From Oscillospiraceae bacterium (GTDB lineage Bacteria > Bacillota > Clostridia > Oscillospirales > Oscillospiraceae), in assembly GCA_009777235.1 (NCBI GenBank), contig WRMH01000003.1:1-64000 (forward strand): DNA of 64,000 bases. The letters run 5' to 3'. Of this stretch, positions 1-7,703 are shown piece after piece (within the stretch, counting starts at the first letter, position 1; the number at the start of each line of letters is the position of its first letter). Below the pieces are notes generated by a model that worked only from the letters and a program-made list of their open reading frames with translations, ran no database searches and was not told the origin of the DNA. The translations under genes were made by a program, and so were the position numbers.

Positions 1-45
1 TGTCGCGCGTGTGTGGGTGGCGGGGGGGGGGGGGGGGGGGGGGGT
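1..45. other. Low-complexity contig end with a 23-G homopolymer
   Basis: The first 21 bases are a GT-rich stretch and positions 22-44 are an unbroken run of 23 G. The run sits where the G2 box of a histidine kinase should begin, so normal coding sequence is replaced by G. Such a run at the very edge of a contig is more likely a sequencing or assembly artefact than biology. Do not interpret bases upstream of about 45. Confidence 0.8.
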
Positions 46-162
46 ATGGGCCTTGCCCTTGCAAAACGCATAATTGAGATGATGGGCGGCGCGATACGCA
101 TTGATTCCACGCAAGGCGCAGGCACAAAAGTTGTTTTCACCTGCAAGCTAAAAAGGGGATAA
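46..162 (+). CDS. Histidine kinase, C-terminal fragment
   Basis: Only the end of the ATPase domain is in the window. The frame reads GMGLALAKRIIEMMGG followed by a glycine-rich stretch (STQGAGTKVVF) and TAA at 160-162. This matches the G2 box and last strand of a HATPase_c domain in two-component sensor kinases, where the glycine box closes over ATP. The N-terminus, sensor domain and partner regulator lie outside the window or are lost in the poly-G run. It is a partial gene cut by the contig end; its signal cannot be inferred. Confidence 0.75.
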   Translation: MGLALAKRIIEMMGGAIRIDSTQGAGTKVVFTCKLKRG

Positions 163-165
163 TAA

Positions 166-327
166 AGGCAACCTCCAAAAACCCTGAGCGAGCAAGATAC
201 CAAGTGATTTTTTTGCCATACGAGGCAAATTTTCGCAGGAATAATTGCTTTCTTTCAAGGAAATTTAACGAAGTATGGCGAAAAAATCACAGGCAGATTG
301 CCGCGATAGGGTTTTTGGAGGTTGCCT
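166..327. repeat. Family A short inverted-repeat element, copy 1 (162 bp)
   Basis: The element begins AGGCAACCTCCAAAAACCCT and ends with its exact reverse complement, giving 20-bp terminal inverted repeats. A second copy of the same length lies at 22874-23035, about 90% identical by eye. It has no ORF of useful size. This is the form of a MITE, a small non-autonomous element moved by a transposase in trans. It sits three bases after the kinase stop codon. No target duplication is certain at this copy. Confidence 0.85.
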
Positions 328-350
328 AAAGAGATAGCCGATAAATATTA

Positions 351-380
351 TTGACAGCGACGCGGTTGATATTGTAAAAT
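351..380 (+). promoter_or_regulatory. Sigma-A type promoter for tRNA-Val
   Basis: TTGACA at 351-356 and TAAAAT at 375-380 are separated by 18 bp. The predicted start is near 387, about 28 nt before the tRNA, leaving a short 5' leader. Confidence 0.65.
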
Positions 381-414
381 GCATAGGCAAACAGATTTTG
401 CCACGTATGCGTAT

Positions 415-490
415 GGGCGCTTAGCTCAGCTGGTAGAGCTTCCGCTTGACGTGCGGAAGGTCGGGGATTCGAGTTCCTCAGCGCCCACCA
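415..490 (+). tRNA. tRNA-Val (anticodon GAC), CCA encoded
   Basis: The sequence folds as a full cloverleaf: acceptor GGGCGCT with AGCGCCC, D arm GCTC/GAGC, anticodon stem TCCGC/GCGGA around the loop TTGACGT, and T arm GGGGA/TCCTC around TTCGAGT. The anticodon at the centre of the loop is GAC, which reads valine GUC/GUU codons. Discriminator A is followed by an encoded CCA at 488-490. A decayed integrase gene lies just downstream, so this tRNA may once have been an integration site, but no duplicated 3' end was found. Confidence 0.95.
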
Positions 491-539
491 AGAATATCAA
501 CGGTTTGCGGCTAATCGCTGCAAGCCGTTGAGTTATTCT
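491..539. terminator. Long hairpin directly after tRNA-Val
   Basis: AGAATA-TCAACGG on the left pairs with CCGTTGA-TATTCT on the right, with further pairing inside (TTGC/GCAA), giving a near-continuous stem of about 20 bp. There is no strong T run, so intrinsic termination is only likely, not clear. It also covers the last codons and stop of the integrase remnant on the minus strand, so it may act for both strands. Confidence 0.55.
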
Positions 540-863
540 GTACCTGAAAATGTACCCGAAAAGGTTTTATGCACTCCCTCATACAGTTCTTCTGGAGAGT
601 TTCTTGTGGCATGAATGTAGGAATGTGTAATAATCTCGTTTGCGGAAATTTGCGACCGTCTTGTTGCCGTTATAGCCGTCTATTAACAGTTCGCCTATCC
701 TCATGCCCGTATAAATCAGCATAAGCGTGATTTTTGCGGCGGCGACAAGAGAATCCTCCAATTTTTTGATTTCCTCTGCTGTGAACACGCCTTTTTCCTC
801 TTTTACGTTTTCGGGAAGTTTTATGAACGGCGCGTAGTTTGTTGTCGTAATGTCTTCGCGCAT
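533..863 (-). pseudogene. Tyrosine recombinase (integrase), decayed C-terminal half
   Basis: The N-terminal part reads MREDITTTNYAPFIKLPE and then IYTGMRIGELL, the start of the catalytic domain of phage/ICE integrases, where the R of MRIGELL is the first catalytic arginine. The frame then breaks. In another frame the typical integrase end appears (THSYIHATRNSPEELYEGVHK), stopping at 533-535. The middle of the catalytic domain, with the box C HxxR, is deleted. Weak integrase-like coding in shifted frames (FIRKALSIYEYELQ) continues upstream to about 930. This is a remnant of an element once inserted near tRNA-Val and cannot be active. Confidence 0.8.
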
Positions 864-998
864 TGCAATTCATATTCATATATGCTTAAAGCCTTGCGTA
901 TGAAATTTTCCGCCACGCCAAATGCGTTATATTCGTCTTAGTATATCCTTAACGTAGACTGCTTTGAGCGGGTTTTCTTTCTTTATGGTGATAACCTC

Positions 999-1334
999 TC
1001 AGATTGAGGGAGTGTGTTGTTCCGCTGCGTGCGCTCTGTTGTCCGGCACTATGGCAAGGGTATAGCCCAAAGGTTTTAAAATCTTAAAAAGAGTATTTAT
1101 CTGCGGCGTGGCCTGCATACGTTCAAGGCGCGCGATGGCAGGCTGATTTAAGCCGGACATTTCAGCAAGGCGCTTTTGTGATATGCCTCTTTCTTTCCGC
1201 GCTTCAATGAGCTTTCCCATGAGCTTAGTTTCAAACTCAATTTCTTCTTTTTCAGCTTGTGTTAGGTTGGATGTTTCCCAAAGGTCTTCAAAGGTTGTAA
1301 AAGTTTCCCCATTAATAACCATTCCCATATTCAA
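999..1334 (-). CDS. XRE-family antitoxin (HigA-like)
   Basis: A 111-residue protein with a central Cro/C1-type helix-turn-helix at about residues 45-95 (SQKRLAEMSGLNQPAIARLE). It lies downstream of a RelE/HigB-like toxin, the inverted toxin-first order of HigBA systems, where HigA binds toxin and operator DNA. The start is probably the TTG at 1334, which overlaps the toxin stop (TTGA) and lies 8 nt after GAAAGG; the ATG at 1328 is 14 nt away. Context is a decayed mobile element. The family match is firm; exact partner specificity is inferred. Confidence 0.85.
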   Translation of the reverse strand: MNMGMVINGETFTTFEDLWETSNLTQAEKEEIEFETKLMGKLIEARKERGISQKRLAEMSGLNQPAIARLERMQATPQINTLFKILKPLGYTLAIVPDNRAHAAEQHTPSI

Positions 1335-1705
1335 GCACCATGCCTTTCTACAAAATCTTTCATATTCCGCTTTGCTCTTTCAATTTCTTTCAGCGGCGTT
1401 TTTTGTGACTTTTTTACAAAGTGGGAGAGCAGTACAAAAATATTGTCTTTCCAGTAAGCAAAGAAAATTCTATCGTTGGTCGGCCGAAGCTCCCATAAAT
1501 CTGTACCCTCAATATGCTTTATGGTGGGCTCGCCAATCGCTACGCCGTATGTCCGCAAACGGTCAATATACCGAATAATCTTTGAATACTTTATTCTCGC
1601 ATCCTTATTTGCTTTCATTTTGCCGTTAAGCTCTTGTATGTAATCTGCAACTTCATCATTACCGGAGCGGTCTTTATAGGTAATTACTTTATACACTCTT
1701 GTCAC
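1331..1705 (-). CDS. HigB/RelE-type toxin (Gp49-like)
   Basis: A protein of about 121-124 residues of the phage-derived Gp49/HigB family, mRNA interferases related to RelE that cut mRNA on the ribosome. Family features are the central DLWELRPTNDRIFFAYW strand pair and the helix-rich end KKSQKTPLKEIERAKRNM. Two in-frame GTG starts are possible: 1705, which almost touches the AAGGGG ribosome site, and 1696, which is 10 nt from it and looks better. It is followed by the antitoxin with a 4-nt overlap. No frameshift is seen, so the pair may still be active although neighbouring genes are broken. Confidence 0.85.
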   Translation of the reverse strand: MTRVYKVITYKDRSGNDEVADYIQELNGKMKANKDARIKYSKIIRYIDRLRTYGVAIGEPTIKHIEGTDLWELRPTNDRIFFAYWKDNIFVLLSHFVKKSQKTPLKEIERAKRNMKDFVERHGA

Positions 1706-1718
1706 GTCCCCTTTTATT

Positions 1719-1749
1719 AGACAATATCAAATATGTTATTGTCTGTCAA
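1719..1749 (-). promoter_or_regulatory. HigBA promoter with overlapping palindromic operator
   Basis: On the minus strand TTGACA (1744-1749) and TATTGT (1721-1726) are spaced 17 bp apart. The palindrome AGACAATA (1719-1726) / TATTGTCT (1737-1744) covers the spacer and -10 box. This is the expected place for an antitoxin operator that represses its own operon. Confidence 0.75.
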
Positions 1750-2080
1750 CAACTTTTTAGTTTTGGTCGAGCCTCGTCGCCGCTGATGAGCGGTCAAGCG
1801 TATTCAGGGTTTAAAAGAGGCAACAGCAGATGGCTTAAAGTATTGCAATTAGGTGCTTTCTTGTTTTCTTTTTTAGTTCTTTTTACTACGTTTTAGCGTG
1901 GGTTACTAACAAATATTCTTCCCCAGTCTTGTCATTATTGATAGACTGAATAATGGAGAGTAGCATCTGGCAGTTTAATTTATCTGGCAAAAATATTTGG
2001 CAATTAAACTTGCAATCTGCAATTTTAAAAAAGTTAAAAAATTTTTAGTGACATTAAATAAGAAAAGAGGTATACTGAAA

Positions 2081-2482
2081 ATGAGGTTGCTACGTATGAA
2101 TCGGATTCGGCAGTTAAGAAAAACGCGTGGCGTTGGACAGCTTGAATTGGCGGCAAGGTTGAACGTGTCGCAGGGCACATTGTCAAACTGAGAAAACAGG
2201 CATAGGGAGTCTTGAGGCAATGGCAGAATATTTCGACGTGACGATGATGTACATACTCGGGCGAGAGGACATCACGGAGCTTGTGACAGATTATGTGCCG
2301 TCATTGCTGACCAATTGGGTTTTTCGTTGACTGAATTGGTTAGCGGGTTAACCGACGAAAACGCCCTTATCCCCGATTCTTTGACGTTGCATGATTTGAT
2401 GTTGATTTCTAAGTTCGCTCATGCGGATATTGTCACATGGCGTATAATATGTAAAATCCTTGACATTCAACTTAATGATTAA
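2081..2482 (+). pseudogene. XRE/CI-like repressor, broken
   Basis: It starts at ATG 2081 with AGAGG 10 nt upstream and encodes an HTH (MNRIRQLRKTRGVGQLELAARLNVSQGTLSN). The next codon, a conserved Trp in this family (SNWE), is TGA. The frame then shifts: LEAMAEYFDVTMMYILGRED continues in a second frame to a stop at 2328-2330, and LTELVSGLTDENALIPDSL continues in a third frame to TAA at 2480-2482. With one nonsense and at least two frameshifts it is dead. It was probably the immunity repressor of the lost element. About 370 bp before it (1706-2080) hold only the HigBA promoter and AT-rich sequence. Confidence 0.75.
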
Positions 2483-2494
2483 AGAGGTATAAAT

Positions 2495-2935
2495 ATGGGG
2501 TTCAAATCGGTTTGCGTGTTGTCTTTAGTAATTGGCATTGTTGCAGGTGTTGTAATGGGGTATTTCTTGGAGTCTGTCGGAGCAGGGATATTCGCTTTTT
2601 TCCTTGTTACGTTTTGCGTCTTTTTGATAATAACTGGAATTGTCGGCATGGTCAAGCAGTCAAAGGGCGAGATGGCTACAGGGCAGCCACACAATGCCTA
2701 TGTATCATCCGAGCCAGAGATACCGCAAGAAAAGCTGGCGCAGCAAGATGATGTAGTGAAATGCCCTAAGTGCGGGTCTACGCAGATTTCGGCGAACAAA
2801 AAGGGCTTTGGGGTCGGCAAGGCGGTTGTCGGGGTTGCCACTTTTGGTTCGTTAGGCTTAATAGCGGGTAACATTGGCGCAAAAAAAGTGCGTATTACTT
2901 GCTTGAAATGCGGCAACTCTTGGCTAAGGGGCTGA
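2495..2935 (+). CDS. Two-helix membrane protein with C-terminal zinc ribbon
   Basis: A 146-residue protein. Residues 1-25 and 28-55 are two hydrophobic membrane segments, followed by a polar linker and a C-terminal CPKCG...CLKCG zinc ribbon (about 89-142) interrupted by a glycine-rich hydrophobic stretch. Similar small proteins occur on phages and integrative elements; no function is known to me. AGAGG lies just upstream of ATG 2495, right after the broken repressor. It is followed closely by an integrase fragment, so it belongs to the mobile-element remnant. Confidence 0.7.
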   Translation: MGFKSVCVLSLVIGIVAGVVMGYFLESVGAGIFAFFLVTFCVFLIITGIVGMVKQSKGEMATGQPHNAYVSSEPEIPQEKLAQQDDVVKCPKCGSTQISANKKGFGVGKAVVGVATFGSLGLIAGNIGAKKVRITCLKCGNSWLRG

Positions 2936-2939
2936 TATT

Positions 2940-3086
2940 GTGCCAAAATGTAAAAATTCCCGCGCCGAAATGTATTTCGATGTTGCCAACCACCGTTGCC
3001 GAAAGCGGGTTACGGTTAACGGCAAGGTGTACCCCGCTTATGGCAAGACCAAAGAGGAAACGAGGGCAGCAATTAACGTGCCGTAA
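2940..3086 (+). CDS. Integrase arm-binding (AP2-like) domain fragment, 48 aa
   Basis: A small frame starting at GTG 2940, with AAGGGG 9 nt upstream inside the end of the preceding gene. It encodes MPKCKNSRAEMYFDVANHRC then RKRVTVNGKVYPAYGKTKEE. The TVNGK...YGKTKEEA pattern is the N-terminal AP2-like DNA-binding domain of ICE/phage tyrosine recombinases. The core and catalytic domains are missing. It is on the opposite strand to the catalytic fragment at 533-863, so either two integrases decayed here or the zone was rearranged. It could still be made as a short DNA-binding peptide; that is inference. Confidence 0.6.
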   Translation: MPKCKNSRAEMYFDVANHRCRKRVTVNGKVYPAYGKTKEETRAAINVP

Positions 3087-3148
3087 AAAAGCGTTCGGGT
3101 TCATTATCCATTCATTTTAGGCTTTACGGGGGACTTTTTTATTTTGCT

Positions 3149-3291
3149 CTACCACCCTGCGGGCAGCGTCAGTTTCTGACCGACATATATCTTGCCGGGG
3201 TCTGCTCCAATGGCTGCGATGTTGAGGTTATATAGCTCGCTCCACTTCGCGGCGACAGCAGTATCTCCATCGTTAAGTATCCTGTATCCAT
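3149..3291 (-). pseudogene. LysM domain fragment (cell-wall hydrolase remnant)
   Basis: The frame encodes YRILNDGDTAVAAKWSELY and GADPGKIYVGQKLTLP, which together form one LysM domain; these bind peptidoglycan N-acetylglucosamine. A well-placed ATG at 3291 after GGAGG is in a different frame, so the gene appears frameshifted right after its start. No catalytic domain is left. It is likely the tail of a phage endolysin or similar. Confidence 0.6.
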
Positions 3292-3533
3292 TTTTTGAGC
3301 CTCCTGTTTTTAATACTATGTATGCCGGGCATAACAAAAGAGCCTTCCGGCGTTTCCTCAAAAGGACCATTGTCACGGTCAATTGTCCAATGACAAACGA
3401 TATGTCCCAATTCATGTCCCACCATTGCTCGCTGCGCCAAAGGGGTATTTTTATCATTATAAATAATATCAAAAACAACATTATCAAAAGTAGCACATTC
3501 TTCACCATAACAATACAGAACACACTGCTTTTT
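3273..3533 (-). pseudogene. HELGH zinc-peptidase fragment (ImmA/IrrE-like)
   Basis: An open frame with no start codon reads CYGEECATFDNVVFDIIYND, then AQRAMVGHELGHIVCHW, and stops at 3273. HELGH is the HExxH zinc site of ImmA/IrrE-type peptidases, which cleave phage or ICE repressors. The N-terminus is cut by the end of the neighbouring DUF2264 gene region. It overlaps the start of the LysM fragment. With the broken repressor at 2.1 kb it suggests a lost repressor/anti-repressor switch. A different metallopeptidase family is possible. Confidence 0.55.
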
Positions 3534-3575
3534 TTACTTAACAACCCATCGTCCGTTCTTCTTCGCGCATCCGCT

Positions 3576-5630
3576 CTAACATGATTTATGGCCGTCAATA
3601 TCTTTAAAATCTATCTCATATGTCCTGTCATCGAAAAGGCGAATTTTTGCCCCGAGTATGGATTGGGACGGCATGACATCTATAATTTCAAGTTCTTTGA
3701 TTGGGGACAGTTCGCTGTCCGTCCATATACCGCCGTCCGTTCTGTGCAACATGACGGAAACCATCAGTTCAATAGCGGGGCTTTTTGATGTCCGTTTCCG
3801 ATATGCGTATAACACCGTGCTTTCCTCCGCCTCAACATTTTTGCCTTCGTGAACGGCGCTGCGTACCTCATCCCAACCGCAGTATGTTATGAGCGCAAGG
3901 CTTCTGCCATCAATTTTTGCTGTGATGACTTTATTTTCGGCGTTGTTGAATTGGTTTACGACGGCTTTTTTCCCGTTTATATGAGGCAAGCCGAAATGAC
4001 CCAGCGTCAGTTCATGCTCAAACGCCATGCGACAGCGGTCAACGCGGATCACACCGCCGGGAATGATGATTTCCGCGAGGTCAATGATATATCCGACGCC
4101 GTTATTGGGCGGCTTTCGCATAATCAACTGCCGGTATATGACGTCATCTCTGACACCGTTAAAAAGCACGCTTTGAGATGATGTAAACAGCTGATTTTTG
4201 TCGGAATCATTTTCCACTCTTTTTCCGGTGAGGTAAAAGTTTATGTCATCTCCCCTGATATCACGGGGGTCAAGGCTTCGAAAACTGTATTCCATCGCCG
4301 TCATGCCTTGCGTGTCATGGTCTTCCCACGGAAAATGCGTATTGTAGACCAATTTGGAATAATTCGGGTCGTCATAATAGACCTTGCCGGGGATAATTTC
4401 AGACGCGCCTGTTTTACCGTGATTTGCCAATATCAATCCCGGCTTTTCGAGTACGGAAACTTTCGTGTCTTCGCCGAGTTCTTCCCAAATCCCTTCGTTT
4501 TCCTTGGCGGTCCAAAATGGGGAGTCCTCCGGCAGCGAAAGGCAAATAAACGGCAAAAACATGATAAAAGGACTGCCGGCGCAACTGTAATCCTGCAATA
4601 CAAATTCCCTGTGCCCATAAAACCCCAAGCTGGGAATATCATTGTGGTAAAACTCTTCTCTGGCGACAAATTGGAGCAGCGAGCCTGAACACAGGCGACG
4701 CGCCCAGCCGGGATTTAGCGGTGAGCCGTCTTTGAGCAAAAACGAAACGGTAAATCCGCCAGAAATCCAGGTTCGGTAACATATGCTTCGCGCCCACATA
4801 TTCACATAGCCGTCGCGCCCGAAAAAGTTGGGGTAGGTTTCCATCTGCGCCAAGGCGGATGCCTCTATAACGGACGCTATTTCGGGATAATATTCATAAC
4901 CGAAAAATTTGCACCATATGACCGTGTATACGACAAACAGGCTGATGGTGTAATAATTATACGTTTGCTCCAAATACCAGCCATTTCCCGAGTGGTATGA
5001 GACCACCCACATAAGATGGCTTTTCAGCAGCTCATCGTCAATGTCATAGCCGTATTTTTTCAGAAACGACAGCGCCATGATGTTAAATATGCGCCAGTTG
5101 TTTTGGGTTGTGCGGTGATGCGCCCATTTTGAGACGGTCACTGCCATTTCATCTTTTTGCTTTCGGGTATAGTGCGACCATATAACGTCCGGTAAAAGAA
5201 GCAGCGTTTTAAACAGGCCGCCAAATTCACAGGTAAATTGATAAGTGGCGTCGGGCAAATCTTCCGGCAGCGGCAGGGAGTTTGGGTGACCCGGCGTCAA
5301 CGCGTTATATAGGTGTAAGCAGTAATAGTCTTTTAGTTTGATTCCCCTGATTTCAACATCGGGTTCTACATGGATAAGCGGCGCCGCGAGCGTTAGAGTC
5401 CTCTCTAAAGACTCAAACTCGAGCGAGCGGGTACGCCATTCGGGATCATTGGGTTGTGGATATGTTTTCCCGGAAACGGTAGGGAAAGCGAGCGGGGTTT
5501 CTATCGAGTCAACATGCTTAAAAGCCCTGTCCAAAAGGTATTTGGCACAATCAATGTAATGTTTTCGAGACATACCCGTATGCGGGCTTAACGTGAAATC
5601 CGGATTTTCAACCTGATATGCGTTTATCAT
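3576..5630 (-). CDS. DUF2264 family protein (polysaccharide-lyase-like fold)
   Basis: A 684-residue cytoplasmic protein without signal peptide or membrane segment. The N-terminal 400 residues match DUF2264 (LERTLTLAAPLIH, NNWRIFNIMALSFLKKYGYD, GNGWYLEQTYNYYTISLF), an alpha/alpha toroid related to heparinases; the C-terminal 250 residues are beta-rich as in lyases. A role in breaking down plant or host glycans is inferred. ATG 5630 follows GGAGGGAG at good spacing. It stands alone, with mobile-element debris at its 3' end. Confidence 0.75.
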   Translation of the reverse strand: MINAYQVENPDFTLSPHTGMSRKHYIDCAKYLLDRAFKHVDSIETPLAFPTVSGKTYPQPNDPEWRTRSLEFESLERTLTLAAPLIHVEPDVEIRGIKLKDYYCLHLYNALTPGHPNSLPLPEDLPDATYQFTCEFGGLFKTLLLLPDVIWSHYTRKQKDEMAVTVSKWAHHRTTQNNWRIFNIMALSFLKKYGYDIDDELLKSHLMWVVSYHSGNGWYLEQTYNYYTISLFVVYTVIWCKFFGYEYYPEIASVIEASALAQMETYPNFFGRDGYVNMWARSICYRTWISGGFTVSFLLKDGSPLNPGWARRLCSGSLLQFVAREEFYHNDIPSLGFYGHREFVLQDYSCAGSPFIMFLPFICLSLPEDSPFWTAKENEGIWEELGEDTKVSVLEKPGLILANHGKTGASEIIPGKVYYDDPNYSKLVYNTHFPWEDHDTQGMTAMEYSFRSLDPRDIRGDDINFYLTGKRVENDSDKNQLFTSSQSVLFNGVRDDVIYRQLIMRKPPNNGVGYIIDLAEIIIPGGVIRVDRCRMAFEHELTLGHFGLPHINGKKAVVNQFNNAENKVITAKIDGRSLALITYCGWDEVRSAVHEGKNVEAEESTVLYAYRKRTSKSPAIELMVSVMLHRTDGGIWTDSELSPIKELEIIDVMPSQSILGAKIRLFDDRTYEIDFKDIDGHKSC

Positions 5631-5780
5631 AAAAAAACTCCCTCCAAGTCATTTTAACCAAAGGGAGTATATCATAAGAAACGCAACTATACAAGGGCAA
5701 GCCTCAAGACGGCGCCCGGCCTTTTGTGTCGAAAATTAGTAAATTACAATTGCGACCCTTGCGCTCGAAAGAATGTGCGG

Positions 5781-6392
5781 TTATCCCGCCTGATCAATCA
5801 CCTGCTCAACAGAGTTTTCAGCCACTTGATCGGCCATTTGCGTATCTTTCGGGCTATCCGCCTGCTGTGTGGTATTATCTTTATCCTTATCATCTTCGGA
5901 TAATCTGTCATATTCTTCAGGGTCTGTTTTTTGAATTTTCATGGATATGGCACGGCTATACAACTCGGCGTCATTTTCCATCAAGAAACGATGATCCTCT
6001 TTGGGCACTTCATTGCCGGACATAATGCGCATAGCTATTTGCAGACATTTAATTTTTATTTTCCAACCCTCAGCCAAGCCTTCGCTCATCTCGCCCACAC
6101 GCCTGAGTTCCTCAAGCAAAGAGCGCTGTTCGTTTAAGAAATTCTCACGCTTGCTCTTGAGATCATTTGCTTTTTCTTTTGCTTCATCAGTGATTTCTAC
6201 AGTATCCAAATCCCATACCGGCTCTATCTGGGGTATTTGGACTTCCTGTGCTCCGGTTTGCCCGCTATTTTCTAAGCCGCCGCTAAGTGTTGACTTGCTA
6301 CTTTTTGCGCTATGTATGATATCTTCTTGAGTTTTCTTGATATCCGCGGAGTCTGTCGGGATTTTATTTTTCGGTATATGGTCAATTCTCAT
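5781..6392 (-). CDS. Hypothetical coiled-coil protein, 203 aa
   Basis: I do not recognise this protein. It has a disordered Ser/Lys/Gln-rich N-terminus, a helical centre (about residues 65-155) with IAMRIMSGNEVPKEDHRFLM and a DAELYSRAISM segment, and an acidic Gln-rich tail. It has no signal peptide or membrane helix. The start is firm: a perfect AAGGAGGT lies 6 nt before ATG 6392. It is alone between the DUF2264 gene and a divergent gene. Confidence 0.65.
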   Translation of the reverse strand: MRIDHIPKNKIPTDSADIKKTQEDIIHSAKSSKSTLSGGLENSGQTGAQEVQIPQIEPVWDLDTVEITDEAKEKANDLKSKRENFLNEQRSLLEELRRVGEMSEGLAEGWKIKIKCLQIAMRIMSGNEVPKEDHRFLMENDAELYSRAISMKIQKTDPEEYDRLSEDDKDKDNTTQQADSPKDTQMADQVAENSVEQVIDQAG

Positions 6393-6721
6393 TTTGTACC
6401 TCCTTGTACTCTTCCCAAACGCACCTTCATAAATTTAGATTTCGTTTAACTTTTGGGGCGCGTTTCAATCCATGAAACGCTATATATTTAGAGTATCGGA
6501 TTTTTCAATAAAATATTTAGTTTTTCCGTTTATCTTGCCTGTATCTGAGCCGCAGCCGCTCTTTTTGCCGCGCTTGGCATACTCAAAAGGGGATACCAGC
6601 CACTTGGTATCCCTAAGAGCTCAACCAAAAATATGATATATTGTAGCATGAGCGGAGTAGATATGATATAATAACCGTAGCGCATACTCTATCGCATATT
6701 CAAAATCAGGGGGTGAGAACA
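6393..6721. other. Intergenic region with two hairpins
   Basis: No gene is visible in these 329 bp between divergent genes. GCGTTTCA/TGAAACGC around 6463-6482 forms an 8-bp hairpin, and GGGATACCA/TGGTATCCC around 6590-6613 forms a 9-bp hairpin that on the minus strand is followed by a short T run. Either could be a weak terminator. No clear operator is seen. Confidence 0.45.
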
Positions 6722-7108
6722 GTGAGAGAAAACATAATACTGATAGTCATTATTATTGCCGTTATTCTCGTAATAAATCTCTTTATAGCTTTCAATCGCC
6801 CCAGAAAAACGCGCACAAGAAGAAAAGGCGGCAGAAACTATCTTCCGCCGGACGAAGCAAAGCAAGCCCAGTGGCGTGATAAAGAAATTGTCCGTATCAA
6901 TGAACGCGAACAAGACGGCGCAATAGAGCGCGTCAAGCTACGCAACGAGACTTTAGAGCTATATGATATAGTCAGGCAGCGTCACGCAAAGAAAGATGCG
7001 CTCCGGCGCGTAGGAATAGACATAGGCGATGATGGCGACGTTATTGATAGCATTGAAAATCTGACGAGCGCGAAACTCGGCCAGCACCTCAAAGACGGGA
7101 GCGAATAG
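6722..7108 (+). CDS. Small single-pass membrane protein
   Basis: Begins VRENIILIVIIIAVILVINL, one N-terminal membrane helix, followed by a basic stretch (RPRKTRTRRKGGR) and a charged, probably coiled-coil cytoplasmic part. GTG 6722 is chosen over GTG 6713 because the GGGGGTGAG ribosome site lies just before it. Its last base is the first base of the next gene, so translation is probably coupled. I do not recognise the family. Confidence 0.6.
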   Translation: MRENIILIVIIIAVILVINLFIAFNRPRKTRTRRKGGRNYLPPDEAKQAQWRDKEIVRINEREQDGAIERVKLRNETLELYDIVRQRHAKKDALRRVGIDIGDDGDVIDSIENLTSAKLGQHLKDGSE

Positions 7109-7638
7109 TGTCAAATATGAAAAAATGCTTAATTGTGGTGGATTATCAAAACGACTTTGTCTCGGGATCGCTCGGTTTTGAGGGAGCAAAGCTCATAGAG
7201 CGGGAAATCGCGAAAAAAATCAGAAGCTACAAAGAAAAAAGCGACGAGGTTATCTACACCTTTGATACTCATCATAATAATTATATGCAAACACAAGAGG
7301 GCGGAAACCTTCCGGTCATACATTGTGTGGAAAACACGCCGGGGCATAAGCTCTATGGCGAGGTCGCGGAGGAAATACGAGACACGGATATCAGATTTTC
7401 AAAAAACACTTTTGGGTCGGACGGTTTGTACAGTCATCTGAAGATAACGCCATATGAAAGCATAGAGCTTGTGGGCTTGGTAAGTAATATCTGCGTACTG
7501 GCAAACGCGGTGCTTGCGAAAACAGCCGCGCCCGAAACACCCGTCAGCGTTGACGCAAGCTGTACGGCAAGTTTTGACGAAAAGCTGCACCAAGCGGCCT
7601 TAGATGTCATGGAAAGCTTGCAAATCAAAATAACATAG
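7108..7638 (+). CDS. pncA: Isochorismatase-family hydrolase, probable nicotinamidase
   Basis: A 176-residue cysteine hydrolase of the isochorismatase fold. The triad appears as Asp in LIVVDYQNDF, Lys in RFSKNTFG and the nucleophile Cys in GLVSNICVLANA; DTHHNNY provides metal-site histidines. These enzymes turn nicotinamide into nicotinate. The neighbour is a convergent nicotinate phosphoribosyltransferase, the next step of salvage, which supports this substrate. GTG 7108, 6 nt after GGGAG and overlapping the previous stop, fits better than ATG 7117. Other isochorismatase-family substrates are not excluded. Confidence 0.75.
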   Translation: MSNMKKCLIVVDYQNDFVSGSLGFEGAKLIEREIAKKIRSYKEKSDEVIYTFDTHHNNYMQTQEGGNLPVIHCVENTPGHKLYGEVAEEIRDTDIRFSKNTFGSDGLYSHLKITPYESIELVGLVSNICVLANAVLAKTAAPETPVSVDASCTASFDEKLHQAALDVMESLQIKIT

Positions 7639-7703
7639 CAAGACCAGACAGTGACAGCAGAGAGCTTGGGCTTTTTTGAAGTTCCATAGTAAATCCCGGA
7701 AGA

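Noticed and set aside
2189..2194. In-frame TGA at a conserved Trp in the XRE gene as selenocysteine or recoded Trp
   Set aside because: The frame is broken twice more downstream and other genes use TGG for Trp and TGA as stop, so this is a pseudogene.
415..3600. tRNA-Val 3' end duplicated as an attachment site
   Set aside because: No second copy of the tRNA 3' sequence was found within the remnant zone.
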